Shown here one piece after another: positions 11,845-24,396 of a stretch of 64,000 nucleotides of DNA (position 1 is the stretch's first letter; every line of letters begins with the position of its first letter). The notes beneath the pieces are model-generated. The model searched no databases. It had not been told where the DNA came from and saw nothing but the letters and a program-made list of their open reading frames with translations. This stretch comes from Rhexocercosporidium sp. MPI-PUGE-AT-0058. Its lineage: Eukaryota; Ascomycota; Leotiomycetes; Helotiales. The DNA lies in NCBI GenBank assembly GCA_020746875.1, contig JAGTJL010000037.1, positions 124,001 to 188,000 of the forward strand. Reading direction: 5' to 3'. The position numbers were made by a program, and so were the translations under genes.

Positions 11845-13659
11845 ACGTCCCACCCCACCATTCCGCCCACCCCCCATTCCGCCCACCTCGCTTAACTCAC
11901 CGCCATATCTACCTACTAACTTAAATAATTAATTACTCCTTAATTCTTTAATTAATTATTTTCAAATTTAAAATACAATTTATCCTTATTATAAAGCCTT
12001 AATATATCGAGTACGACATTATATATGCGCTTACAGAAATTATAAACGGCAAGTTATTACGGAAGGCATCGCTTAAATGAGGTGTTCTAAGGTCTACCCT
12101 TTATGGCCGCAACACAACGACGTTATCTTATAAGGAAGCCGCTAGTTACTTACAAAGGCTACCTATCTTAATAAAGAGTCGATTGACTAATTAAGTTTTA
12201 ACTCAAGAGTCTCTTAGTCGTAAAGTTACGTATATATAAATCAAGGTTTTTAAAGAGCGTTTTCTAACTCTTTAAGGAGATCATTTACTACTTAAAAAAC
12301 ACTAGATTTTTAGGTTTTTGGCACGGAATCCTATTTTAAAGACGAAGAAGCAGATATACGTCGATTCTGTACGTGTTAATAGCGCTTATTCTAATATTAT
12401 TAAGCCTTAGTTCTAAAAATTAAAAATTTCAGCTATTAAGGCTATTCCAGCGAGTCAACGATAGAATATAAACGAGACTGACATTATAAAAGGTTATAAT
12501 TTAAATGATTTCATTATAGAACACGCTAAAAAGCGTAAAATTTAAGGAAAACAGCCTAGCTCACGTACTTAAACGTCAATCATTAAATACATCTCTACTA
12601 TAAGGGTTTCTATATAACCTTTTGTAATTTATAAAAGAAAATCGGTGCAGCAATAATAGTTTCCGTCTTAATTAGACGTATTTAATAACTAGCACTTTAC
12701 TACAACCAATAATAAATAGACGACTAACAAGACGGCTCTTAAATAGCTAATAAAAGTATTTATCCCTTAGACGGATCCACGTAATCATTTAATAAGACTC
12801 CTTATTTTAAACGGCCACAGGAGTTATAAGACTACGGAATTCCTTTAGAAGTGCCTTAAAAATAATATATTTCTATTGTATTTACCCGCATATACGTCAT
12901 ATGTCTTATAACCCTTAAATTTAACGGTTTTCTTTACGCTAAAGCGTGCTTACCGAAAGGAATTATATAAATTAAGTTCTTTAATCGATTATACGCCAAT
13001 TAGTAAGCATAATTTCCTTCTTTATTATTAAAAAGCACGCCAAGATACTATTACTCTTTTTAATATTAAATCTAGGTAAAGAGCTAGTAAATTATAGCCG
13101 GTATCTCTGGCGAAACCCTTAATAAGCTCGTTATTACTAGAAAATAATAATAAATCGATAGCCCTAGCTCTCCAAGAGTCTTAAAGAATAGCAATACCAC
13201 CTCCCGAGCCTTCTAATACTTCTATTCAGTTATAGACTCTTAAAGCTGCGAAAGATCTTCGTTTATAAATACGCACTTTAGTAAGCGAATTATATAATTA
13301 GCATCTAACGCAGCATTTACTCTTCAAAAAGATTATAAAAGGATTTAATAAAAAGGATTATAAATTAAGGAAGGCAAATATAAAAATTAAAGAATTAGAA
13401 GAGTAATTAAAGTAATTAAAGCTAAGGAAAAGAAAGAAAGTCTAAATTAGCTTAAATTCCAAGTTTATAATAACACGTGTTATTTAAGCGGCTTAAATTG
13501 CGGCTAAGGATCGTCAAATTACATTTATAAAACCAAAATTAAAAGGAGATTCTGACTTTATAAAATCTTATATAAAAGTTAACGTAGAATAGAATTATTA
13601 AGTGTTAAATAGAAAGTGCTAATATTACGCGAGGTGGGCGGAATGGTGGGGTGGGACGT
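11845..13659 (+). mobile_element. pogo-like (Tc1/mariner) DNA transposon, copy 1, RIP-mutated
   Basis: A 1815-bp element bounded by inverted repeats ACGTCCCACCCCACCATTCC / GGAATGGTGGGGTGGGACGT and by TA on both sides (11843-11844, 13660-13661), the Tc1/mariner target. The decayed plus-strand frame encodes a pogo-type transposase. The helix-turn-helix region resembles LRKASLKGVPRSTLYGR. Further on NPILKTKKQIYVDSVRVNSA is recognisable, and the basic tail region lies near 13320-13540. Many internal stops are TAA/TAG. Copy 2 (44818-46651) is its sister; differences are mostly C/T and G/A. It is not expected to make active transposase. Confidence 0.9.
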
Positions 13660-15690
13660 TATTCTCGCCGAGATTCGGTATAATGCCGAATAACTTTAGA
13701 AGATATTTAATATATTATTTGTTTTATTTCTTTCCGATATCCGGAAGTGTTCGAGAAAGTCGAGTAGGAAAGAATCTCTTAATTCTCTTATCGCGAAAAA
13801 TATTATTTTATACGATAATTTACTAGACTTAAACCTGAGCGCGGGATTCGCTAGTATTGACCGAATAATGGAAAACCTTATAAACGAATATAAATACATT
13901 AAATATTAATTTTAGGAGATTATTCTATTTCCCGATACGTCGGCCGTTTAAGATTATTAAGCGTAAAATTCCAAAAAAAAGTATTATTTTAGAAAAATCG
14001 ATTCCAGAAAAGCAAACTTTACGCTTCGGCTTTTCGTTATAAATAATAACGCTTAAAGTATCCCTTAACCTTTCCTTTTATTCGCTATATCGCATATTAT
14101 ACTAATATATTACTTTCTTAATAAATATTTTAAGTTTTTTAAGTACGCTTTATATATAAAGTAAAAACGTCCTTTATTTTTAAAATAATACCGACCGGGA
14201 TTTTTAAAACCGAAAACTTAGATCGCGTTCGCTTATAATAGTCTTATTATTCTATTAATTAACTTAATATACGTCGTCTTTCTATTATTCGACTTCTTTA
14301 GCTCCCGGCTCTTCAATCCGCCCTCGATCCGCTATATAAAAGCTACGTCAAACTTAAGAATTATTTTAAACTAATATACGATTATTCCTTGTCCGATATA
14401 CTAAGAAGACTAGTATTCGAAAGCGTAAGCTATAATACGCTTATCGAATATAAAAAAGCGTCCGGCGATCTTGCCTTACTGGCGGTAATCGAGTCTTCTT
14501 CTAGTTATATTAAGTAAATATTTGCTCAAGTCGTAGCCGTTTTAATACTTAATAAACTTAAAATCTTTACCGTATAAGAAATCACGGAATTCATTAATAA
14601 TATATTCTTTTCTTATTTTAATAAAACAGCCGAAGACGTTTATTATTTCTAAACTGGCTAAATCGAGCGTAAGAGTTTCTTAAAGTAAGTTCGTCCGGTA
14701 AAATGCATTTCTATTAGCGTTATATTATTTATTTATTATAAGTTAAATTTAGGCGATTATACTTAGAGCTGTGATCTTCGCATTATCGAGTTTAAAATAT
14801 ATTAAAGTGAAAAGTATACTGTTCTAATATATAACAGTTCAACTTCTATTGAATTTCTCACGAGGCTTCTTAAGGCTTCGTCCGATATGATATTATACGG
14901 AAACGATATCTCCTTAAGTTTCACTATACCGGAGTTTAATTATACGTTATTAAGGCCGTCGAAGGTATTTATTAACCCGCCCAAAGTTTAGTGAAAAGGT
15001 TTAGGTATGTATTATCTTGTTAAAATACTGCGTCAAATACTTTTTAAGATACGATTCTTATTTTATAAATAACTAAATTAAGTATAACGGGTTCTAGTAC
15101 GATTTAAGGGTTAGAGTAGTGAATAGCAACGAGATTAAGTTTGTCGATTAAGAAAATTTACCGAAAAAAAGCGAAATTAATATTATATAAACTAAGTACC
15201 GCGGTGAAGTAAATAAGAAAGAAGACGGCAACTTATTCTTTCCAGAAAAGCAGCTAATATAACTCGGAAAGGGCACGCGACGACTCTAGAGACCGTGGCG
15301 GAGAAATACTAATAAATACGACGTTTAATCTTATCGTTGCTTTTATATCGGGCGATACTACCGAGGCACCCATTATATACCTGGATTTCTAATTCTATTA
15401 TTATATTATTAATAATTCGCAACTCTATCTTCTTACTCGAATCGTTAACGTTTAAGGCGGCTAGCATATAATCGAATTCAGTCTAGCGTGCTCGGTTCAT
15501 AGCTAGTGGCCAAGAAGAATGCTATAAGGCGAACAAGTAGACCTAGTACCGGGATCAGATATTAAGATAGAAAACCCGTTCGACTTTAATCGTGTGACGG
15601 TTGTTATAGATCGGGTACGTCCTTTCCTTACGGTCTACGACTAGTTTTAGGTGTATAATCCGCGAAGCCGTCTAGGTGGATGTAATGGTC
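13660..15690. other. AT-rich decayed sequence, unrecognised
   Basis: Heavily RIP-like DNA between the pogo element and the gypsy LTR. Plus-strand reading around 14500-15200 gives stretches of plausible but stop-interrupted coding sequence, none assignable to a family. The last about 200 bp (15480-15690) have more balanced composition and may be remains of the original locus or of a younger insertion. Confidence 0.4.
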
Positions 15691-15839
15691 TGTGCTCTTA
15701 GCACTGATTGCGTAATCACTGCCCTCATAAAAACAGTAAGGGGGAAGAGGTAATCTTCCTTCCTTAGCAATTAGCTTTTATATAAATTAAAATATTATTA
15801 ACGAGTCTATAGCGCTTCTTTAGCTATTTTATTATATTA
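15691..15839 (+). repeat. gypsy 5' LTR (149 bp)
   Basis: Starts TG and aligns over its full 149 bp with the 3' LTR at 22425-22573. Its final bases ATATTA correspond to ATGCCA in the 3' copy, explained by G-to-A and C-to-T changes. Confidence 0.9.
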
Positions 15840-18800
15840 TAATTACCTTAGTATATTAATGATTATTATATTTTAATTATTATTTTTTTATTATTAGCTT
15901 AATTATTATATAATAGTTTAAATTAGAGGATTATTAGCGGCAGCCTTAAGCCGACAAGGACAACAATCGAATACCCTAAGACATTAGGGAATCGCTAGAG
16001 ATACGCTAGTAAATAATATTGCCGCGCTATAAGAGTAACTTCGGGCTCTTAAGAAGCGGAACAATATCCTCGACAGCCTTATCGTTAAGTATTGTCGAAT
16101 ATATAACGATGATTTTATATAATACCCTCTTAAAGTAGCAGCGAGAGCTTAGCTCCTTTAACTTATTAAATTAAAGACTTTTATAAATAACGGAGGTAAT
16201 ATAAGGAGCTCCTTAATAGTAGCCGACGAACCTCGGGCTTTACGTCGAGAGAAAGGTAAATATATAATCCCCTTAGAATATAAAGGAAAGAGTTACCGAG
16301 AACTTATAGAATATTTATAGACTTATAACCGTATTTTACGATTTCGAAAGATTTCCGATTAATATAATTAAAATTAAAGAACCGGCAAATGCTTAAGAAA
16401 GATTTAAAAAGTAAACCTTAGAAAAACTTAATATAATAATTTAAAAAGATTATAAGAAGTTTTTAAAGAATCTTTAGTTATTCTTTATCTTAAAAAAGAT
16501 AGCTAACTCTTAGGCTTATAAAATAGTCCGATAAAGAATTAGCTAGCTTATTTGTGAATTTATTAATTACTTAAAGAAATTAAAAGAACACCTTAAGCCT
16601 TTTATAAAGCGCTAATTATAAGACATTTTCTTTAATAAAATTCGGCTTAAAGCTCGCCAGAAGATTGTCGAAAATAAATAAGTTAATAAACTATAAACTT
16701 ATAAAGAAATCATTTTTATTATCCCCTTTTAAGAAACTTATAATTTAGCGAAAAGGAATAATAAAAAATAAAAAAAATTAAAGAATAAGAAAGAAAAACC
16801 TTTTTATAAGCTTTTATAAAGAGTTAGCGAAAGGCGAGACAATTCTCGGTTAAAGTAATTTAATAAAGCTAACCTAAATAAAATCTTAATTAAAGAAGAT
16901 AAAAAAGGAAGTTATAAATCGAAAGTTAAATACTACTTATGTTATAAACTCGGCTATTACGTTAATAAATGCCTAAAGACCGGTGCCGGCGAGTTTAAGA
17001 ATAAACGCTAAAAGAAGGCCTAACTTACGGTAGCCTTTACGTTTTTATTAAAATTAATAAATAAAAAAATGGAAATTTAATTAAAGATTTTATTAAGTGG
17101 ACAATAGAAGACCCTAGTGGCCTTAATTAATAGTAAAGCGGAAGACAATTTTGTCTTAAGACTTATAATAAAGAAATGTGACTTATAACTCACTGGCGAA
17201 GGATTAAAGATATTTTAAACCTTTTTTAATAATAAAGGTATTATTTACGGTACGGCTCTCGCTTAAGTAGAGATTATAAATACACTTGAATAAATAAAAG
17301 TAAATGTATTCCGGCTAAAGGTTATCGATATGCCGAGTATGGACTTAATTTTAAAATAGCTTTAATTAAAAGAAATTAACCTTTAAATTAGTTTTAAAAC
17401 TAAATAATAAAAATACTTATACTGATTAAATAATATTTATAATCTTAATATTATAAGACTTAATGAATTTATATAAATTATTAATAAAAAAGAGTCGCCC
17501 GCGTACGCTATAATGTTTAGCCTTAATATTACGCACTTATTAAACGCCGACAATATATTTATTATTTTATAATAATATTATAGATTTAAGGACGTCTTTT
17601 TAAAAAAGAAAGAGAACGAACTGCCCTTATTATAAAGTCGCTAGTATGTCATCGACCTAAAACCGGGTGCGAAGCCCTTATATTCTTTAAATTATAACCT
17701 TTTTAAAACGGAATTAAAGGTTCTTTAAAACTACTTTAAATCCTTTAAAGTTAAAAAATAAATAAAAAAAAGTAAAAGCCTAACTAGCGCTTTTATTTTA
17801 TTTATAATAAAAAAAGATAATAGCCTTCGACTATATATTAATTATAAGGCTTTAAATTAGATTATAATTAAAGATTAATACCCTTTGCCGTTAATTAACG
17901 AGATATTAAATAAACTCTAAGACGCGAAGATTTTCATTAATTTAGATTTATAAAATACATATTACCGTGTTAAAATTAAAAAAGGAAATAAATAAAAGAC
18001 TGCATTTTACACTTGTTATAGGCATTATAAATATTAAATAATGCCGTTCGGACTATTTAATGCACCGGCGACATTTTAAGTATATATTAATAATATACTA
18101 GCGGGACTCGTAAATATTATTTATATTATTTATTTTAATAATATTTTAATATATTTAAAGGATTCATTTTAATATAAGAACCACGTTCGTTAAGTTTTTA
18201 AGAGACTACGATAAGTAAATCTCTTCGTTAAGCTATCGAAATACTCTTTTAACACTTAAAGTATAAACTTTTTAAGTTATATAATATCTCCCGCTAAAAT
18301 ATTAATAAAGTAAAGCTAAATAAATATTATTAAAAACTAATTAAAGCCTAAAAGTATTAAAAATATCCAAGTTTTCATCGGCTTCGCCAACTTTTACCGG
18401 CGCTTTATTATAAACTTCTTAATTATTACTCGACTAATAATAAGCTTAACAAAAAGTTAAAAAAAAAAGGCAGCCTACTTCTGCCTTTTATTAAAATGCT
18501 ATTAAAGAAGAAGCTTTTAACATATTAAAATATACATTTACGTTAGCCTCTTTTCTTATACACTTTAACCTTAATAAGCTAAAAAAGTTAAAGACTAATA
18601 CGTCTAGATTTATAATTACAAAAATCTTCTCTTAACTTAGCGAGTAGTCGGTAAGAGATAAAGGAAAAGCCGTATAACACCTTATTGTATTCTTTAATAG
18701 GAAGCTAAATACTATTAAGTTAAATTATAAAATATATAATTAGGAACTCCTTACGATCGTTAAGTGTTTCGTATATTAAAAGTATTATTTAAAAAATAAT

Positions 18801-20949
18801 CTAGTCCTTATTAAAGTATTAATAAACTATAATAACTTCTGTTATTTTATAACGACAACGGTATTAAGTCGGCGACAAGCTAAATAAGCTCTAGAACTGT
18901 TTAAGTATGACTTTATAATAATTTATAAAAGAGAAAAGAATAATCCCGTAAATAAACTCTTATATAAGCTTAATTATAAGCTAGCGAAAGATAAAGAGAA
19001 TATTATACTCTTTACTTTATAAAACAAATTATAAAGCGCACTTTAAAATAAGTTAATCCGCGTGCTTAATATAATTAATTATATAATAGAAAACATTCGA
19101 CGAAAAGATAATAATATATTATATTAATTAACTTATATCCCTTAACTTACCAACAATAATATTATAATAAGTACGTCGACCGAGGCCATAAAAGTAACCT
19201 TTACGCTTAATTAGCAGTATATTCTTATATAGCTTAATAATTCTCAGAATTTATTTAAAAGCTTAAATAACTTCTTACGTAAAGCCGGCAAAAAGTAAAA
19301 CGTTAGCTAGCGTAATTATAAATATATTATATTACGGTTTCTTATAATAAAAGTTATAAGAGCCGAAACAGTAAACCTTAAATTAAACTCGCTTCTTTTA
19401 CTACTTTTAAAGCTATAAAAAAGGGACGCTTTAGTTATTAAAAAGTAAGTTAAATTATAAAATACTAAAGATTTAAATTAAAGTGTTAATAATAATAGGC
19501 TATTAAAACACCGGCGAATAGCTTACGTTCTTTAAAACAGTGCCGTTTATAATAAAATTATAAAAATATATTATAACGATTTAATTATAAGCTATTTTAA
19601 TTATAAAAAGACACTAAAACTTATTTAATAAAAGTATTTCTAGCCGAAGATATTAATAAACGTTAAAGAATACGTTAAGACTTATAATATTTACTAAAGA
19701 ACAAAAGTAAAACGTAAGAAAATAGCTGGCGAAATATAAGCGCCGAGCTAGCTTAACAAATCATTTAAATTAATTATAATAAACTTTATTATAAATTTAA
19801 TACTTTATAAAAATAATACTATAAGTAAAATCTTTAATAGTTTATTAATAATTATCGATAAATTTATTAAAGATATTAAATATATTTTATATTTAAAAAC
19901 TATTAATATACTGCTTTTAGTACGCCTATTTATTAATTATTAATTTAAGGATTACGGGCTGCTTATAACGATTATTATAAATAAAAGCTCTGTATTTACT
20001 TTAAAATTCTGGACGGAACTTTACTTTTATTTGCGAATAACGAAAGGCCTTTTAACGGCGTTTTATTTATAAATAAATAAATAAATAAAGCGATAGAATT
20101 AAGCCTTAAAAGCGTAATTAAAGTATTTTATTTATTATTTATAAGACAATTAAGTAAATCTCTTGCTTTAACGAAGTTCGCGTATATAAATACTTACTAT
20201 AAGTCCATCAGAATGACTTCGAATAAGGCTAAGTACGGTATATCGTTGGATTCTCGTTAGGGAATCGAGGACGATTTTATAAAAGGGGAAATATTAACTA
20301 TTAAAGAACGAGTAAAAAAGGTTATTAAGAAACGCTAAGAGAAAAACCAGCTGGCGAAGAACTAAAGAAAACCAAGCGAAATAATATAATAAGAATTATT
20401 ATCTTATAAAATTTAAAGTCAAATAATAAGTCTTATTTTTATTAAAGAATATTAAAATAATTTATTTAAATAAGAAGTTAAATTATTAATTTCTAAGGCC
20501 CTTTAAGATTATTAAAAGGATCGGAAAATAAGCATATAAGTTAAAATTGCCCCTAATATAGCCGTTTATATAGCGTCTTTTATATATTATTATGAAGCCG
20601 TACTAATAAAGGCCCGGCGAATCGTCGGAAGTCGTTTAATTTAGCCTCGTTAATAAAAAAGAGTAATAAGCTATTAAGACTCTTTTGGATCGACAAGTAA
20701 TTAAAGGTAAAGAATAATACCTTATTAAATAAAAAAGATTTAGCCTAGCGCATAATTTTTAAGAGCTAATAAAGAACCTTATTAAGTTTTAAGAGTTAAT
20801 TAAGTCGCTAAAAGGTTAAAACGCCACGGAAAGGAAAGCGAAGCGCCGGCGAAAATAAGCTTATAACTTTTTATTTTTTCGAAGGGTTCGAAGGAGAATC
20901 GCCAGGGCCACGCCAATAACTCGTTAGAGATATGTTATAATATTATATA

Positions 20950-22144
20950 CTTTTTTGTTTTTACTTATAAGGTTTTATAGTTTTAAAAGCGTATTAAATA
21001 TTATAATTTAAATAGTAATACTTAAAGGAAAAAGAAGCTTATATTATTTATTTGCGTTATAATAAGAACGTAATACTTAAGAAAATCAGAAAATTAAAGT
21101 GCTTTGCTAGGCAAACGCTAAGTCCTCGCCGATAAATCGCTAAGTAAAAACCTTAAATTTATCTTTAAGTAATAATAATAAACTTATCTTTATTACTTAA
21201 GTTTTTAATAGCATTAATATAATTATTATCTTTAATAGCTCCGGCCTTAAGGTCTTTAATTATATTGTCCTTAAAAGAATTAAAGTAAACCTTTTAAAAG
21301 TCTTTCGCCAGAGGTTAATAAGGAATTCGCTGGCGAATATTAAGTTTATTTACTTTTTAAAGTCCGGAAATCTTAATTATAAACTTAATATTACTTTCCT
21401 TTAAGTCTTCGAATTCTTAAGAGAAAGTTAAGATTAACGCGCCGTATAGCCCGTTAATCGCCGATATAACGCTAGTGTAGAGTTCCTTAGTCGAGGACAC
21501 TATAAGCTTTTATAAAGACTTTTAAGCTTTAGCGTCAAAGATTTTAATAAAATAATTAACGCGACGCTTTTCCTAATTAAAAATAAATTAAGTAATATTA
21601 AAATTGACTTATTTAATCTTATTAAAATTAAATTAAAAAGTAGCTTTAAGGAGCTCGTTAAGGAATGATTTTAACTTAGCCGGGACTTCGCCGGTTATTA
21701 GCCTATACCTCGCCAGTAAGTAAAAAAAATTTAATTTATTAATTTACACGGCTTGCCCTTCTTATAATAATCTAAATACTTTATAATAAATAAGTTAAGG
21801 TTATTAAAGTATTAAAAATTAAGGAACTCTTAAACCTCGCCGGCGTAACGTAAGTATAGCTCTTAACGAACGTCGCTTTTATTTACAATAGCTTTACTTA
21901 AAGATTAAATACGCGTATCCTTTTTTACTTCGAATAGAGTTCGTTAAAAAGATTAAACGTTATCTTCAGAATTTTTATTATTATTATCTTAGTCGCTAAT
22001 ATTAGTCATCTTTAAAGAGATTGCTAAGGTTTGCTAGCGTTTAGTCGGGGTATTACTGGCGTTAATTACAGTAAAGCTAAGTGTTTTACTTTTGCGCTTA
22101 CGGCCAGAAAAACCGCCGGCTAAGTAGTTATTAAGAGACGACAT
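20950..22144 (-). pseudogene. antisense reading frame inside the gypsy element, unknown protein
   Basis: Between pol and the 3' LTR, the minus strand has an ATG at 22144. It is followed by a coherent frame, MSSLNNYLAGGFSGRKRKS, running more than 130 codons and interrupted only by TAA/TAG, never TGA, over the part read. Segments such as RTLFEVKKDTRI and KYLDYYKKGKPCKLIN look like real protein. Near 21720, at a T-run, the more natural reading moves to another frame (ITGEVPAKLKSFLNELL, then SAINGLYGALIL) towards about 20950. The N-terminus is basic. No family is recognised. The element thus appears to have carried an extra gene in reverse orientation, now inactivated. Exact left end and intron content are uncertain. 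Confidence 0.6.
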
Positions 22145-22424
22145 CTTTAAGATCGAGGGGTGGTTATAACTTATAATCTATTATAATTGTTATTATTAAT
22201 TAAGAAAGATTATAAAAAGAGAAAAGTATTATATACTTAATAAGCGCTAGGCCCCTCCTATTAATAGCTTTTACCTTACTTTATTTTTTTTAGAATTTAC
22301 TTTTAAAATAAATAACAGAAAATTTGATTTGTTAGCGAATCGCTAATATAGCGCTAGCTAAGGGCTATAATATATTCTTACTTTTAAGACAAAAGTAAAT
22401 AAAAGGGAAGATATTATAATAGTT

Positions 22425-22573
22425 TATGCTTTTAGCGTTAATTACGTAATCACTGCCTTCATAAAGACAATAAGGGGGAAGAGGTAATCTTCCCTCCTTA
22501 GTAATTAGCTTTTATATAAATTAAAATATCACTAGCGAGTTTATAGCGCTTCTTTAGCTATTTTATTATGCCA
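22425..22573 (+). repeat. gypsy 3' LTR (149 bp)
   Basis: Ends in CA at 22573, followed by TAGTC, which matches the left flank TGGTC apart from one G/A change. Confidence 0.9.
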
Positions 22574-22764
22574 TAGTCACTTCAGCGTGTCAGTAATCAT
22601 TACAGTGGAGTTCATTTCAGGGTATTTATCTCTGCGACCTTGAGGATCTTCTGGAGGGAAGTCTCTGGAATAATGATCGCCATAATAAGCGAGTGGGTGG
22701 CTAGAGAGGCCGGAGCAGATTCAAATATGAGAAATAGCTGTTACCGTATACTTTCGGCAGGTTG
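22574..22764. other. short island of balanced composition
   Basis: Roughly 190 bp of ordinary composition between the gypsy 3' LTR and the inverted pogo remnant. It is probably a remaining piece of the original locus that once joined the two gene islands. No complete gene is seen. Confidence 0.5.
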
Positions 22765-22766
22765 TA

Positions 22767-24170
22767 ACGTCTCACCCCTGCTTTTGGCCCGCCCCTACGT
22801 TTGGCCCACCTCCCGTAATTCTAATACTTGACATTCAATACTTAATAACTTTATATTACGTTAATTTATATATAAGATATTATAGAGTCTGATTCTCCTT
22901 TTAATTCTAATTCTAGAGACTTAATTTAACGTTCTTTAGCTGCGATTTGAGCTTCCTTAATAATACGTATTATAGCGAACTTAGAATTTGGACTAGTTCG
23001 GACCTTTCGCTTTTTCTTTAGCTTTAATTGCTTTAATCTCTCTTTTAATTCTTTAATCTTTATATTTACCTTCCTTAATTCGTAGTCTTTTTTATTAATT
23101 CCTTTTATAACTTTCTTAAAAAGCAAACATTACGTTAGAAGTTGATTATATAATCCGCTAGCTAAAGTACGAATTTATACGTATAAATCTTTCCTGGCTC
23201 TTAGAGTTTGAATCTTAATTAAAGTATTAAATACCTCCGGAAGTAGTATTAGCGGCTCTTAAAGTTTTAGAGGAAATATATTTATCGAGTTATTATTATT
23301 TTCTAATAATAAAGGGCTTATTAAATGCTTAGCTACAGATACTGGTTATAATCCCGTAATTCTTTACCTCGCTTTAATATTAAAAGGAGTAATACTCTCT
23401 TAACGGGCTTTTTAATAGTAAATGAAGAAGTTGCGTTTACTAATTAAAGTAGAGTCGATTAAAGAATTTAACTTTTGCAATTCTTTCCGGTAAGTACGCT
23501 TTAAAATAAAGAAAACCGTCAAATCCAAGGGTTATAAGACGTGTGACGTATATGCGGGTAAGAATAAAAGGTATATATTATGTTCAAGGCACTTCTAAAG
23601 GAATTCCGTAGTCTTATAGCTCTCGTGACCGTTTAGAATAAGAAGTCTTATTGAATGATCACGTGGATCCGTTTGAGGAAATACCTTTACCAGTTATTCA
23701 AGAGCCGTATTATCGGTCGTCCACCTATTATCGGTTGCAGCGAAGTGCCAGTCGTTGAGTACGTCTAATTAAGCCGGAAACTACTGCTGCTGCACTGATT
23801 TCCCCTTGTAAATTACAAGAGGTTATATGGAGATCCCCGTAGCAGAGATACACTCAATAGTTATCGTTTAAGCACGTAAAGCTGGCTGTTTTCCTTCAAT
23901 CTTACGGCTCTTAACGCTCTTTATAATATATCTGTTAAGATTATAGCCTTCTATAATACTAGTCTCGTTTATATTCTATCGTTAATAAGCTAGAATAGCT
24001 TTAATAACCGGAATCTCTAATTTTTGGAATTACGGCTTAATAACTTCAGAACAAGCGGCATTAATACATACAGAATTAACGTAGATTTGCCTCTTAGTCT
24101 TTAGAATAAGATTACGTGCTAAAAATCGTGTTATCTAGGGCTGCTAAAAGAGTATCTGGATCAATATAGA
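22767..24170 (-). mobile_element. pogo-like transposon remnant, second subfamily, inverted and truncated
   Basis: Begins after TA (22765-22766) with ACGTCTCACCCCTGC, related to but different from the repeats of copies 1 and 2, and lies in the opposite orientation. The minus strand keeps a clean 66-codon frame (23126-22926) containing KGINKKDYELRKVN and KVRTSPNSKFAIIR, the typical charged C-terminal tail of fungal pogo/Fot1-type transposases. Upstream (to about 24150) the HTH/DDE portion is recognisable by similarity to copy 1 but decayed. No matching right-hand inverted repeat is found before the carotenoid oxygenase, so the transposase 5' end appears lost. The boundary near 24170 is approximate. 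Confidence 0.75.
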
Positions 24171-24396
24171 ACTTTTGAGATCGTTGCCGGGTAATCACAT
24201 TACCGGCTGGAAAGACTCTATCGGGATTGTGTCGTGCCTAATTTCGCTTTTTTCTGGGCACCTGGTTGGGGAGAAGGTATCGGAGCGAAAATCAACAAAT
24301 TAAAGCCACTTGCAACTTTTATAGCGATTCTGTTCAAATAGGAAGCGGAAAAGAATAAAAGAAAGAACAAAATAGAAAAAGGGTGCGATCCCCTCA

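Larger units (their letters stand above)
15691..22573 (+). mobile_element. Ty3/gypsy LTR retrotransposon, RIP-mutated
   Basis: A 6.9-kb element with two 149-bp LTRs (15691-15839 and 22425-22573). The left LTR starts TGTGCTCTTAGCAC and the right ends ATTATGCCA; their differences are of the C/T and G/A kind. The 5-bp flanks are TGGTC and TAGTC, a target duplication with one G-to-A change. The decayed plus-strand gag contains a CCHC knuckle near 16930-16975 (CYKLGYYVNKC, the His apparently mutated). Pol shows a protease-like ALINS segment near 17110, MPFGLFNAPATF near 18040 and the RT catalytic box near 18130-18165 (YFNNILIYLKD, from a YLDDIL-type motif). Integrase and RNase H remnants extend to about 20900. 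The stretch from pol to the 3' LTR is unusually long (about 1.5 kb) and carries an antisense frame, listed separately. Confidence 0.92.
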
